A stretch of DNA of 64,000 nucleotides from VAZQ01 sp963763365 (GTDB lineage Bacteria; Pseudomonadota; Alphaproteobacteria; Rhizobiales; Xanthobacteraceae), in contig CAVXOE010000009.1 of NCBI GenBank assembly GCA_963763365.1, positions 1 through 64,000 on the forward strand. Reading direction: 5' to 3'. The notes beneath the pieces were generated by a model that had not been told where the DNA came from, made no database searches, and saw only the letters and a program-made list of their open reading frames with translations. Every line of letters starts with the position of its first letter. Within the stretch, counting starts at the first letter, position 1. This document shows positions 28,103-36,692 of the stretch, in pieces. Both the position numbers and the translations under genes were made by a program.

Positions 28103-28420
28103 ATGACGTATCGGGCGCGCATTGCGCCGCTCGCGCAGCGACACATCGACGAGTTTGCACGCTATCTCCGCGATTACGACGCGGACTTCGCCGACGAGCA
28201 GCTTGGCCGGCTCAACAACGTCCTGGCCGCGAACCTGTGCGAGATGCCCCTGACATGGAGCTATTTCGCGCTTACGGGCGCACCCTACCGCGCCTACCTG
28301 TTCCGCGTTGGCCGCCGCACGCAGTATTGGATCATCTACACCGTCGACGAAGACAACCGCACCGTAGACATCCTTCACTTCTGGAACGCGAGCCGTGATC
28401 CGGCGCGCCTGGAGCTGTAG
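28103..28420 (+). CDS. ParE/RelE-superfamily toxin
   Basis: A 105-residue toxin-fold protein. It begins YRARIAPLAQRHIDEFARYL, the ParE-type first strand and helix, and ends with RTQYWIIYTVDEDNRTVDILHFWNASRD, the ParE/RelE C-terminal sheet with the IL-H-x-x-R/D pattern. ParE toxins poison gyrase and RelE toxins cut mRNA; the long helical N-part favours ParE. It is co-directional with the antitoxin. Confidence 0.82.
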   Translation: MTYRARIAPLAQRHIDEFARYLRDYDADFADEQLGRLNNVLAANLCEMPLTWSYFALTGAPYRAYLFRVGRRTQYWIIYTVDEDNRTVDILHFWNASRDPARLEL

Positions 28421-28430
28421 TCCGACGCCG

Positions 28431-29222
28431 TCAATGCCAATACGGCGGGAAGCCTGAGTTCCTCTCCTCCGCCTCCATCAGGCGCAGCATCGCGGGCCAC
28501 TCGAGCACGCCGTAAGGCCGGCGAGTGCCGGGCTGGTAGAGGTGCGCGGTGTGCGCCAGCACGTTCTCGCCCGGCATGGTGAGCTCGGTGCGCGCCGCCA
28601 TGGCGTCGACCTGCGAGCGGCATGACAGTTCGAGCTGGTACATGGTGTTGAGCGCCTGCTGGATGGTGGCACCGCAGGTGAGGAGGCCATGGTTGCGCAT
28701 GATCAGCGCATCGTGCGGCCCGAGATCGGCGACGATACGCTCGCGCTCGGCGAGATCGACCGCCGGCCCCTCGTAGTCGTGGTAGCCGATGTGCCCGACG
28801 AAGCGGATCGAAGTCTGCGACAGCGGCAGCAGCCCGCACTTCATCGCCGACACCGCCATGCCGGCGCGGGTATGAGTGTGCAGCACGCACTGCACTTCCG
28901 GCCGCGCCTTGTGGATCGCGCCGTGGATCACGTAGCCCGATTTGTTGATGCCGTAGTCGGTGTCGGGTTTCCAGATGATGTCGCCTTCGACGTCGATCTT
29001 GACCAGGCTCGAGGCCGTGATCTCCTTGTAGAGCATGCCGTAGAGGTTGATGAGGAGATGGTCGGCCGAGCCCGGGATGCGCGCCGTGATGTGGTTGTAG
29101 ATCAGGTCGGTCATGCCGTACTTGTCGACCAGGCGATAGCAGGCGGCGAGATCGACGCGCGCCTGCCATTCCTGCGGCGAGACCTCCGCGCGGATCGACT
29201 TGAAGTCGGTGGTGTAGTTCAT
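28431..29222 (-). CDS. class II aldolase/adducin family protein
   Basis: A 263-residue zinc-dependent fold. The metal-binding motif VLHTHTRAGMA (His-x-His) is present, with the third His in IMRNHGLLTCG. YNHITARIPG and NKSGYVIHGAIH are substrate-side loops. Such enzymes cleave sugar phosphates or act as decarboxylases or hydratases. The neighbouring TTT transporter and HpcH/HpaI aldolase suggest a carboxylic-acid substrate, but this is only context. Start MNYTT at 29222 is the natural family start. Confidence 0.85.
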   Translation of the reverse strand: MNYTTDFKSIRAEVSPQEWQARVDLAACYRLVDKYGMTDLIYNHITARIPGSADHLLINLYGMLYKEITASSLVKIDVEGDIIWKPDTDYGINKSGYVIHGAIHKARPEVQCVLHTHTRAGMAVSAMKCGLLPLSQTSIRFVGHIGYHDYEGPAVDLAERERIVADLGPHDALIMRNHGLLTCGATIQQALNTMYQLELSCRSQVDAMAARTELTMPGENVLAHTAHLYQPGTRRPYGVLEWPAMLRLMEAEERNSGFPPYWH

Positions 29223-29264
29223 GGTGGATTCCGCCCGTTCTTTTAACGCGCGCCAGCCCCACAT

Positions 29265-29353
29265 CGTCATGCCCGGCCCTGGGCCGGGCATCCACGTCTT
29301 GCTTCGTCACGATAGAAAAGACGTGGATGGCCAGGTCAAGCCCGGCCATGACG
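29265..29353. repeat. intergenic palindrome (CGTCATGCCCGGCC...GGCCATGACG)
   Basis: Arms CGTCATGCCCGGCC...GGGCATCCACGTCTT and AAGACGTGGATGG...GCCCGGCCATGACG flank a loop of about 14 bases. It is the same family as the element at 25177. It lies between the divergent class II aldolase and HpcH/HpaI aldolase genes. Confidence 0.75.
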
Positions 29354-29422
29354 GGGATAGGGCAACGCCCGTCGGTCCAATATAACCTTGGCGAGAGAAC
29401 AAACCAACCGAGGAGCCGTCCC

Positions 29423-30219
29423 GTGCAGATCAGCGACATCCTGCGCAACAACGTCAAAGACATGCTGGCGCGGGACGCGGTGGTCGCATCGATGACGGTG
29501 CGGCTCGTGCGCAACGTCGAGATCGCGCGCATCGCCAGGACGGCGGGTTTCGACACGATCTATATCGACCTCGAACATTCGAGCCTTTCGCTCGAAAGCT
29601 GCTCGCAGATCTGCATCGCCGCGATGGAGGCCGGGATCGCGCCCTTCGTGCGCGTGCCCGCCAACACGCCGGACTACATCGCCCGCGTGCTGGAGGGCGG
29701 CGCGCTCGGCATCATCGCGCCGCACGTCCACTCGGCCACCGATGCGCGCGAGGTGGTGAAGGCGGCGAAGTTTCATCCGTTCGGCGAACGCTCCAACGCA
29801 CCGGATTGCCGCACCTGCACTACCGCAGCTTCCCGGCGCCCGAGGCCTACGCGGCGCTCAATGACGCCACCATGGTGATCGTGCAGGCGGAAAGTGCGGC
29901 CGCGCTCGAGCGCACGGAGGAAATCGTGGCAGTCGATGGCATCGACATGATCCTGGTCGGACTCAACGACCTGTTGGCGGACTGGGGCCTGCCGGGGCAG
30001 TACGACCATCCGCGCGTGCGCGAGGTCTACGCCGCGACGATCGCGGCCTGCCGCCGCCACGGCAAGCATTGCGGCGTCGGCGGCCTCTCCAGCCGGCCCG
30101 ATCTCGTCGCCGAGTTCGTCCGCATGGGCGCGCGCTACGTGTCGACCGGCACCGACATCGGCTTCCTGATCGGCGCCTGCGCGGCGAAGGCGAAGCAGGT
30201 GCGCGACATCGCGCTTTGA
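29423..30219 (+). pseudogene. HpcH/HpaI-family aldolase, one apparent frameshift
   Basis: A metal-dependent class II pyruvate aldolase (HpaI type). A GTG start at 29423 is supported by AGGAG seven bases upstream. The first frame gives GFDTIYIDLEHSSLSLES and the PHVHSATDA metal region. Near 29800 the frame shifts: restoring one G in the run CCGG-ATTG joins FGERSNAPG to LPHLHYRSFPAPEAY, and the second frame runs to 30219 with IVQAESAAA and DMILVGLNDL. A single-base loss in a G run is the likely cause. It heads the TTT operon and may process the transported acid. Confidence 0.8.
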
Positions 30220-30383
30220 CGGTCCCGCGCACGGTCGGATTACCGGACAAATTGGCGCAGGGGCCCGTGCGGCATCGCGCCCCCGGCCGTGATATTCCCT
30301 GGGTGCAAAGGATCGCCTGAACCGGCTAGGGTCGCCGCGGGCGAATTAAGAAAATCAGGCCCTGCGGCCGGGGAGAAAACGGT

Positions 30384-31355
30384 ATGGCGACTATCGGTTC
30401 AAAGCTGCTCAAGGCCGCCGCCATGGTGCTCGCGCTCAGCACCGCCGCGGCCGCGCAGGACTACCCGAACAAGCCGGTGCGGATGATCATTCCCTTCCCG
30501 CCCGGCGGCAGCAACGACGTGGTCGGCCGGCTGATTGCAACGCATCTCAGCGAGAAGCTCGGCAAGCAGGTGGTGGTCGACAATCGCGGCGCCGGCGCGG
30601 GCGGCGTGGTGGGAACCGAGGTGGTGGCGAACGCGCCGCATGACGGTTACACGCTCGGGATCATTTCGCTCGCGCACGCGGTCAATCCGTGGCTCTACAA
30701 GCTGCCCTACGACCCGATCAAATCGTTCGCGCCGATCGCAATCCTGGCATCCGGCCCGAACGTGCTGGTGGTCAATCCCACGCTCCCGGTCAACTCGGTC
30801 GAGGAGCTGCTGGCCGCGGCCAGGGAAAAGCCCGGCCAGTTGCAATATGCCTCCGCCGGAATCGGCAGCTTCCAGCATCTCGGCGGCGAGCTGTTCAAGC
30901 TGATGGCCAAAGTCAACATCCTGCACGTGCCGTTCAAGGGCGGCGGCCCGGCGATGATCGACGTGATCGGCGGGCACACCAAGGTGATGTTCTCCTCGCT
31001 GGTGCAGACTACGCCGCACATCAGATCCGGCAAGCTGCGCGCACTCGGCACCGGCGGATTGAAGCGCAACCCCGTGCTGCCCGACGTGCCGGCGATCGCC
31101 GAGGCCGGCGTGCCGGACTACGAGGCGGTCAACTGGTGGGGCCTCGTGGCACCGGCCGGCACGCCTCCCGCCATCGTCCAGAAAATCCACGAAGCGGTCG
31201 CGGCGGTGCAGAATTCCGAGGAGGTCAAGAAGCACTTCGCCTCGGAAGGCGCGCAGATCGTCCAGATGAGCACGCCCGAGTTCGCGGCCTTCATCGAAAA
31301 AGAGATGAAGAAGTGGGAGCGCGTGGTGAAAGAGGGAAACATCAAGGCGGAGTGA
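30384..31355 (+). CDS. Bug-family (TctC) tripartite tricarboxylate transporter receptor 1
   Basis: A 323-residue periplasmic solute-binding protein with a signal peptide ending STAAAA. Bug hallmarks are YPNKPVRMIIPFPPGGSNDVV, the beta-alpha loop AGAGGVVGTE, and the Asp-containing PHDGYTL. Bug proteins bind carboxylates through two water-bridged loops. The first of two tandem paralogs, it lies upstream of tctB and tctA, so it likely feeds this transporter. Confidence 0.9.
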   Translation: MATIGSKLLKAAAMVLALSTAAAAQDYPNKPVRMIIPFPPGGSNDVVGRLIATHLSEKLGKQVVVDNRGAGAGGVVGTEVVANAPHDGYTLGIISLAHAVNPWLYKLPYDPIKSFAPIAILASGPNVLVVNPTLPVNSVEELLAAAREKPGQLQYASAGIGSFQHLGGELFKLMAKVNILHVPFKGGGPAMIDVIGGHTKVMFSSLVQTTPHIRSGKLRALGTGGLKRNPVLPDVPAIAEAGVPDYEAVNWWGLVAPAGTPPAIVQKIHEAVAAVQNSEEVKKHFASEGAQIVQMSTPEFAAFIEKEMKKWERVVKEGNIKAE

Positions 31356-31413
31356 CAGGCCATGCCTTCGCCATTGCTTCGTGCGGGTGGTGTTCGCGCC
31401 GCGCGCTCTGATT

Positions 31414-31493
31414 GTCGTCCCCGCGAAAGCGGGGACCCAGTTTGCAATATCGCGATGCAGGTTTCACTGGATTCCCGCTTGCGCGGGAATGAC
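31414..31493. repeat. intergenic palindrome (GTCGTCCCCGCGAAAGCGGG...GCGGGAATGAC)
   Basis: One arm reads GTCGTCCCCGCGAAAGCGGG then GACCCAG. The other reads CTGGATTCCCGCTTGCGCGG then GAATGAC. It sits between the two tandem Bug genes, directly before the second gene's signal peptide, and is translated open in the same frame. That makes the second gene's start ambiguous. Confidence 0.75.
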
Positions 31494-31529
31494 CGGCGGA
31501 GAGGCCGAAGCAAATCAAACGGCACCGGA

Positions 31530-32495
31530 TTGAGCGTGTGGGCCGCCGCCACCGTAGCAGCCTCTCTGCTCTTGGCTGCTCCGATCTCAGCCGCGGCGCA
31601 GGACTACCCCACCAAGCCCGTTCGCGTAATCGTTCCGTTCCCGCCAGGCGGCATCAACGACACCGTCGGCCGGATGATCGCAACGCAACTGAGCACGCGG
31701 CTCGGCAAGCAGTTCGTCGTGGAGAACCGCGGCGGCGCGGGCGGGGTCGTCGGCAGCGAGTTCGCCGCCAATGCGCCGAAGGACGGTTATACGCTGCTCA
31801 TCGTTTCGATCGCGCACGCGGTCAATCCGTGGCTCTACAAGCTGCCTTACGATCCGATCAAGGCGTTCGCTCCGATCGCCGCGATCGTCACCGCGCCCAA
31901 CGTCATTGTCGTCCACCCGTCGCTGCCGGTGCATTCGGTGAAGGAGCTGGTCGCGCTCGCCAAGCAGAAGCCCGGCGGCGTGCAATACGCCTCGGCCGGA
32001 ATCGGCAGCTTCATGCATCTGGGCGGCGAGATGTTCAAAGTCACCGCCGGTGTCGATCTCCTCCACGTGCCGTTCAAGGGCGCCGGCCCGGCGATGATCG
32101 ACCTCGTCGGCGGCCACACCAGCGTCGGCTTCGCCACCACGATCACCGCGCCACCACATATCCGCGCGGGAAAACTGCGCGCGCTCGGCGTCGGCGCGGC
32201 GACGCGTAATGCTGCACTGCCGGACGTCCCGACGGTGGCGGAGGCGGGCGTCCCCGGCTACGAAGTCGCCAACTGGATCGGCATCGTGGGGCCGGCCGGC
32301 ATGCCGGCCGCCATCGCCGACAAGCTGCACAAGGAGATTTCGGCCATCCAGAATTCGCCCGAGATCCAGAAGCAGTTCGCGGCCGAGGGCGCCGAGGCGC
32401 TGCGGATGAGCTCGGCGGAGTTCGGCACCTTCATGGTGAAGGAAACCGCGAAATGGGAGCGCGTCGTGAAAGAGGGGAACATCAAGGCGGAGTGA
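31530..32495 (+). CDS. Bug-family (TctC) tripartite tricarboxylate transporter receptor 2
   Basis: A 321-residue paralog of the upstream receptor. The two share long identical runs such as AHAVNPWLYKLPYDPIK and the C-terminal KWERVVKEGNIKAE. The signal peptide is SVWAAATVAASLLLAAPISAAA. No ATG is available at its front: the nearest codons are TTG 31530 or GTG 31536. An in-frame ATG at 31455 lies inside the palindrome. The start is therefore uncertain. It probably arose by tandem duplication with later insertion of the repeat. Confidence 0.85.
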   Translation: MSVWAAATVAASLLLAAPISAAAQDYPTKPVRVIVPFPPGGINDTVGRMIATQLSTRLGKQFVVENRGGAGGVVGSEFAANAPKDGYTLLIVSIAHAVNPWLYKLPYDPIKAFAPIAAIVTAPNVIVVHPSLPVHSVKELVALAKQKPGGVQYASAGIGSFMHLGGEMFKVTAGVDLLHVPFKGAGPAMIDLVGGHTSVGFATTITAPPHIRAGKLRALGVGAATRNAALPDVPTVAEAGVPGYEVANWIGIVGPAGMPAAIADKLHKEISAIQNSPEIQKQFAAEGAEALRMSSAEFGTFMVKETAKWERVVKEGNIKAE

Positions 32496-32516
32496 CGGGC
32501 AAAACATTCTCCGCCG

Positions 32517-32603
32517 GTCATGCGCGGGCTTGACCCGCGCATCCATCTCAGCGTTGAAAGTCGTTTCAAATCGATGGATCGCCGGGTCAAGCCCGGCAAT
32601 GAC
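32517..32603. repeat. intergenic palindrome before tctB
   Basis: Arms GTCATGCGCGGGCTTGACCC...GATCC-like and GGATCGCCGGGTCAAGCCCG then GCAATGAC form an imperfect inverted repeat with an AT-rich centre. It lies between the second Bug gene and tctB and may attenuate transcription into the membrane subunits. Confidence 0.65.
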
Positions 32604-32621
32604 ACATCCGGGGCGGTCGCC

Positions 32622-33077
32622 ATGATCGGCAATCTCATTACAAAGAAGGACGTCTGGGCCGGGGCGATGCTGATCGCCATCGGCGCGGTCGCGATGTTCA
32701 TTGCGCGCAACTATCCGTTCGGCACTGCGCTGCGCATGGGCCCGGGCTATTTCCCAATGCTGCTCGGGGGCCTGCTGATCCTGTTCGGGCTGGCGATCCT
32801 CGCATCCGGTTTGCGCGAGGGGGACAAGATCGCCGGCGCCTGGCCGCTACGCGCGCTCATCATTCTGCCGCTGTCGCTTGTGCTGTTCGGCGTGCTGATG
32901 GAGCGCGCCGGCTTCATCCCGGCGATGCTGGTGCTGATCTTCGGCTCGGCGACGGCAAGCACGGAATTCCGCTTCCTGGAGGTGCTGCTGTTCTCGATCG
33001 GGCTGACCGCGCTCGCGGTCGTGGTCTTCGTGCTGCTGCTCGGCCTGCCCTACCCGCTCCTCGTCGGCTTCAACTGA
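32622..33077 (+). CDS. tctB: TctB-family small membrane subunit of TTT transporter
   Basis: A 151-residue protein with four hydrophobic segments, the size and layout of TctB. MGPGYFPMLLGGLLILFGL near residue 40 is the conserved TctB loop. It starts at 32622, and its stop is 7 bp before tctA. Together with TctA it forms the Na+- or H+-driven membrane part that takes substrate from a Bug receptor. Confidence 0.9.
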   Translation: MIGNLITKKDVWAGAMLIAIGAVAMFIARNYPFGTALRMGPGYFPMLLGGLLILFGLAILASGLREGDKIAGAWPLRALIILPLSLVLFGVLMERAGFIPAMLVLIFGSATASTEFRFLEVLLFSIGLTALAVVVFVLLLGLPYPLLVGFN

Positions 33078-33084
33078 CGCCGTC

Positions 33085-34581
33085 ATGGACCTGTTCGGCA
33101 ACCTCATCTACGGCTTCAGCGTCGCGCTCTCCTGGCAGAACCTGCTTTATTGTCTGATCGGCGTGACGGTCGGCACCTTGATCGGCGTGCTGCCGGGCAT
33201 CGGGCCGCTCGGCACGATCGCGATCCTGATGCCGATCACGTATGGGATCACGCCGGTCGGCGCGCTGATCATGCTGGCCGGCATCTATTACGGCGCACAG
33301 TATGGCGGCTCGACCACCGCCATCCTGGTCAACCTGCCGGGCGAAACCTCCGCCGTCGTCACCTGCATCGACGGCTACCAGATGGCGCGCCAAGGCCGCG
33401 CCGGTCCAGCGCTGGCGATCGCCGCCCTTGGCTCGTTCTTCGCCGGGACGGTCGGCACGCTGTTGATCGCGGTCGCCGGGCCGCCGCTCGCCGAGGTCGC
33501 GCTCAAGTTCGGCTCGCCGGAATATTTCTCGCTGATGCTGATGGGGCTCGTCGCCGCCGCCGTGCTGGCGCAGGGCGACATGATGAAGTCGCTCGCGATG
33601 GTGGCTATGGGGCTCCTTCTCGGCAGCGTCGGCTCCGACGTCAACACTGGCGTACAGCGCTTCAGCTTCGGCATCACGGAACTCTCCGACGGCATCGGCT
33701 TCATCGTGGTCGCGGTCGGCGTGTTCGCGATCGGCGAGATCATCGGCAATCTCGGCGACAAGGAAGAGCGGCGCGTCTTCACCAGCAAGGTGACGAACCT
33801 GTTCCCGTCGAAGGACGATTTCAAACGCTCGATCGGGCCGATCCTGCGCGGCACCGCGCTCGGCTCGTTCTTCGGCGTGCTGCCGGGCACCGGGCCGGCG
33901 ATCGCGTCGTTCGCGTCCTACATGCTGGAGAAGAAGATCGCCGCCGACCCGTCGCGCTTCGGCCAGGGCGCGATCGAAGGCGTGGCAGCGCCCGAAGCCG
34001 CCAACAATGCCGACGCACAGTGCAAATTCATCCCGATGCTGACGCTCGGCCTGCCGGCATCGGGCGTGATGGCGCTGATGCTCGGCGCGCTCACCATCCA
34101 GGGCATCCAGCCCGGCCCAGAGGTGATGACCTTGCGGCCCGATCTGTTCTGGGGGCTCGTGGCCTCGATGTGGATCGGCAACCTGATGCTGGTCGTGCTC
34201 AACCTGCCGATGATCGGGCTGTGGGTGAAGCTCCTGCAGGTGCCCTATCGGCTGCTGTTCCCCGCCATCATGGCGTTCTCGGCGATCGGCATCTACAGCG
34301 TGAACTCGTCATCGTTCGAGATCTACCTGACGGCGCTGTTCGGCATCTTCGGCTTCATCTGCATGAGGCTCGGTTTCCCGATGGCGCCGATGCTGCTGGG
34401 TTATGTGCTCGGTCCGATGATGGAGGAGAATTTGCGCCGCTCGATGCTGCAGTCGGGCGGCGATCCGACCGTGTTCGTCACGCGCCCGCTCAGCCTCGTC
34501 TTCATCATCGCGACGGTGCTGATCCTGATCGTCATGGTGCTGCCGACGGTACGCCAGCGGCGCGGCGAGATCACGGACTGA
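33085..34581 (+). CDS. tctA: TctA-family large membrane subunit of TTT transporter
   Basis: A 498-residue protein with about 11–12 hydrophobic segments. Family motifs are GVLPGIGPLGTIAILMPIT, YYGAQYGGSTTAILVNLPGE and FGVLPGTGPAIASFASYMLE; the two GxLPGxGP repeats are the inverted-topology signature. It forms the translocation path. No gene in this operon lies downstream of it. Confidence 0.93.
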   Translation: MDLFGNLIYGFSVALSWQNLLYCLIGVTVGTLIGVLPGIGPLGTIAILMPITYGITPVGALIMLAGIYYGAQYGGSTTAILVNLPGETSAVVTCIDGYQMARQGRAGPALAIAALGSFFAGTVGTLLIAVAGPPLAEVALKFGSPEYFSLMLMGLVAAAVLAQGDMMKSLAMVAMGLLLGSVGSDVNTGVQRFSFGITELSDGIGFIVVAVGVFAIGEIIGNLGDKEERRVFTSKVTNLFPSKDDFKRSIGPILRGTALGSFFGVLPGTGPAIASFASYMLEKKIAADPSRFGQGAIEGVAAPEAANNADAQCKFIPMLTLGLPASGVMALMLGALTIQGIQPGPEVMTLRPDLFWGLVASMWIGNLMLVVLNLPMIGLWVKLLQVPYRLLFPAIMAFSAIGIYSVNSSSFEIYLTALFGIFGFICMRLGFPMAPMLLGYVLGPMMEENLRRSMLQSGGDPTVFVTRPLSLVFIIATVLILIVMVLPTVRQRRGEITD

Positions 34582-34677
34582 CCGGCCAACCTGGCAATCG
34601 AGATGTCCGACGGCACCTGGACCTGGTCCGTTGCGGTCACTACCTGATATCTTGATTTCGAGCGAAGGATCGTCGTT

Positions 34678-35163
34678 ATGCTAAATCGCCGCCAAACCAT
34701 CGCCCTCGCAATCGCCGCCAGCGCGGTGACAGTGACGGAAGCCAACGCCGCCGACCCGGCCGCACGGACCTTCCTCGCCTCGATCTACAATGCCTACAAG
34801 GGCAAGAACGGCAACGGCATCCCGCTCGACGGCGAAGCCGTCATCAAGCGCTACTTCGAGCCCGGCCTCACCGCGCTCATCATCAAGGACCAAAAGGACG
34901 CCGAAAGCCGCGGCGACGTGCCCATGCTCGATGGCGACCCGTTCATCGACGCGCAAGATTGGGACATCGCGTCCTTCGACATCGCGGTGCAGGACACCGG
35001 GCCCAGCAAGGCGCGGGGAACGGTCAAGTTCCAAAACACCGATAAGGCCATGACGGTCGTGCTCGATCTCGTGAAGCTGCGCGAAGGCTGGCGCATCTCC
35101 GATATTACGTGGCAGCACGACAATGAATCCTCGACGTTACGGGGGCTCTTCGTGCCACCGTGA
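34678..35163 (+). CDS. DUF3828-like exported protein
   Basis: A 161-residue protein with a signal peptide (residues 1 to about 24, ending ANA). The mature part has FLASIYNAYKGKNG, RYFEPGLTALI and the final strand LREGWRISDITW, a layout like DUF3828/SnoaL-type NTF2-fold proteins. The function is unknown. It lies 96 bp after tctA and may be transcribed separately. Confidence 0.7.
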   Translation: MLNRRQTIALAIAASAVTVTEANAADPAARTFLASIYNAYKGKNGNGIPLDGEAVIKRYFEPGLTALIIKDQKDAESRGDVPMLDGDPFIDAQDWDIASFDIAVQDTGPSKARGTVKFQNTDKAMTVVLDLVKLREGWRISDITWQHDNESSTLRGLFVPP

Positions 35164-35295
35164 GCGGGATCGGAAGATGTCAGCGCAATGTCGTGTTGAA
35201 CCGGCGGTAATTGTGGCGCCACTAACGGCCGTGACTCGCCGCGTGAAGTTCGGATAATATTTCGACAAGGCGACTGTAGGGAGGAGTACTCGAAC

Positions 35296-35622
35296 ATGAG
35301 ATATCCAACGATCGCTGCTCTGGCCGCAATCATCGTTCTCGCCGCCGCAAGCCTCCTCGCCAAACCCGCCGCGGCGATGCCGGTCAGCAATCTCGCCACC
35401 ACTGCGAGCGGGCTTTCGGACACGCAGAGCGTCGCCTGGGTGTGCGGCCCATTCCGCTGCTGGTGGGCGCCTCGCCGGTACTACGCGCCGGTCGTCATCG
35501 CTCCGCGCATCTATTACGGTTATGCGCCGGCGTACGGTTACGGCTACGGGCCGTACTACAGCTATAGCGTGGGCTACCCCAGGTACGGCTACCGACGCGG
35601 CTGGTACGGCCGGCGCTGGTGA
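35296..35622 (+). CDS. small exported Tyr/Gly-rich protein
   Basis: A 108-residue protein with a signal peptide ending KPAAA. The mature C-terminal half is a low-complexity Tyr/Gly/Pro/Arg tract (YGYAPAYGYGYGPYYS...). A CGPFRCWW motif may form a disulfide. Such short secreted GY-rich proteins are frequent in Rhizobiales and have no known function. The start has a GGGAGGAG ribosome site. Confidence 0.7.
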   Translation: MRYPTIAALAAIIVLAAASLLAKPAAAMPVSNLATTASGLSDTQSVAWVCGPFRCWWAPRRYYAPVVIAPRIYYGYAPAYGYGYGPYYSYSVGYPRYGYRRGWYGRRW

Positions 35623-35629
35623 GTGCCGA

Positions 35630-36604
35630 TCACTCCGGCTTCACGCCCGACTGCTTGATGATGTTGAGATACTTGTCGCCCTCCGCCTTCACGAAGGCGG
35701 CGAACTGATCGACCGTCATCGGGTTCACGTCGGCGCCGTCGTCGCGCAGCCGCGCGCGGAAGTCGGGCTGCGTGACGATCTTGTTGATCTCGGTATTGAG
35801 CCGCAAGACGATGTCCTTCGGCGTGCCGCGCGGCGCGAAGATTCCCTGCCAAAGGCTGAGATCGAAGTCGCTGAAGCCGCCGCCCTCCGCGACCGTCGGC
35901 ACGTCGGGCGCCGCCGGCGAACGCTTCGCGGTCGAGACCGCGATCAGCTTCAGCTTGCCGGCCTTCACCTGCGCGACCGCGGCCGGGAACCCGGAAAAAA
36001 AGAAATCGACGTGCCCGCCGAGAAGATCGTTCAGCGCCGGTCCTGCGCCCTTGTAGGGCACGTGCGTCATGTTGGTCTTCGAGCGCAGCTTGAGGAGTTC
36101 GCCGGCGAAATGCCCCGGCGTCCCGGTGCCCGAGGATGCGAACGTCAGCGCCTTGCCGGATGAGGCCTTGAGCATATCGGCGACGCTGGTATGCGGCGCC
36201 GCAGCCGGGATAACCAGCGCCAGCGGCACGATGGTGGCGAGCGCAACCGGCTGCAGGTCCCGTTCGGCATCGTAGGTCAGCCCCTTGATCCAGTGCTGGT
36301 TGATGGCGATCTCGCCGGTCTGCCCGACCAGCAGCACGTGCCCGTCGGGCGGCGCGGAGACGACGGCCTGCGTTCCGATGGCACCGGTCGCGCCCGAGCG
36401 GTTCTCCACCACGACGTTCTGGCCGAGCGCGGCCGCCAGCCGGTCCGAGAGAAGGCGCGCGACGATGTCGCCGGTGCCACCCGGCGCATAGGCGACGACG
36501 AGATGCACTGGCCGGCTCGGATAGGTCTGCGCGAAAGCCGGCAACGTCGTCGCAAGCGCCGCAATCGCGGCCGCGATGGGGAGATACCGGCGTCGCAAGG
36601 TCAT
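35630..36604 (-). CDS. Bug-family solute-binding receptor 3 (orphan)
   Basis: A 324-residue periplasmic binding protein with a signal peptide ending LPAFA. The Bug signature is YPSRPVHLVVAYAPGGTGDIV; ENRSGATGAIG and PPDGHVLLV follow. It is unlike the tandem pair and has no tctAB genes beside it, so it may serve a distant TctAB. Start MTLRRRY at 36604. Confidence 0.88.
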   Translation of the reverse strand: MTLRRRYLPIAAAIAALATTLPAFAQTYPSRPVHLVVAYAPGGTGDIVARLLSDRLAAALGQNVVVENRSGATGAIGTQAVVSAPPDGHVLLVGQTGEIAINQHWIKGLTYDAERDLQPVALATIVPLALVIPAAAPHTSVADMLKASSGKALTFASSGTGTPGHFAGELLKLRSKTNMTHVPYKGAGPALNDLLGGHVDFFFSGFPAAVAQVKAGKLKLIAVSTAKRSPAAPDVPTVAEGGGFSDFDLSLWQGIFAPRGTPKDIVLRLNTEINKIVTQPDFRARLRDDGADVNPMTVDQFAAFVKAEGDKYLNIIKQSGVKPE

Positions 36605-36692
36605 GGGCGCTCGCTTGTGGTGATGAGCCGAAGGATGCGCGAGATTTGAACATGGTTCGCCGGCAGCGCGCAATGCGCGGCCTCGACGCAGG

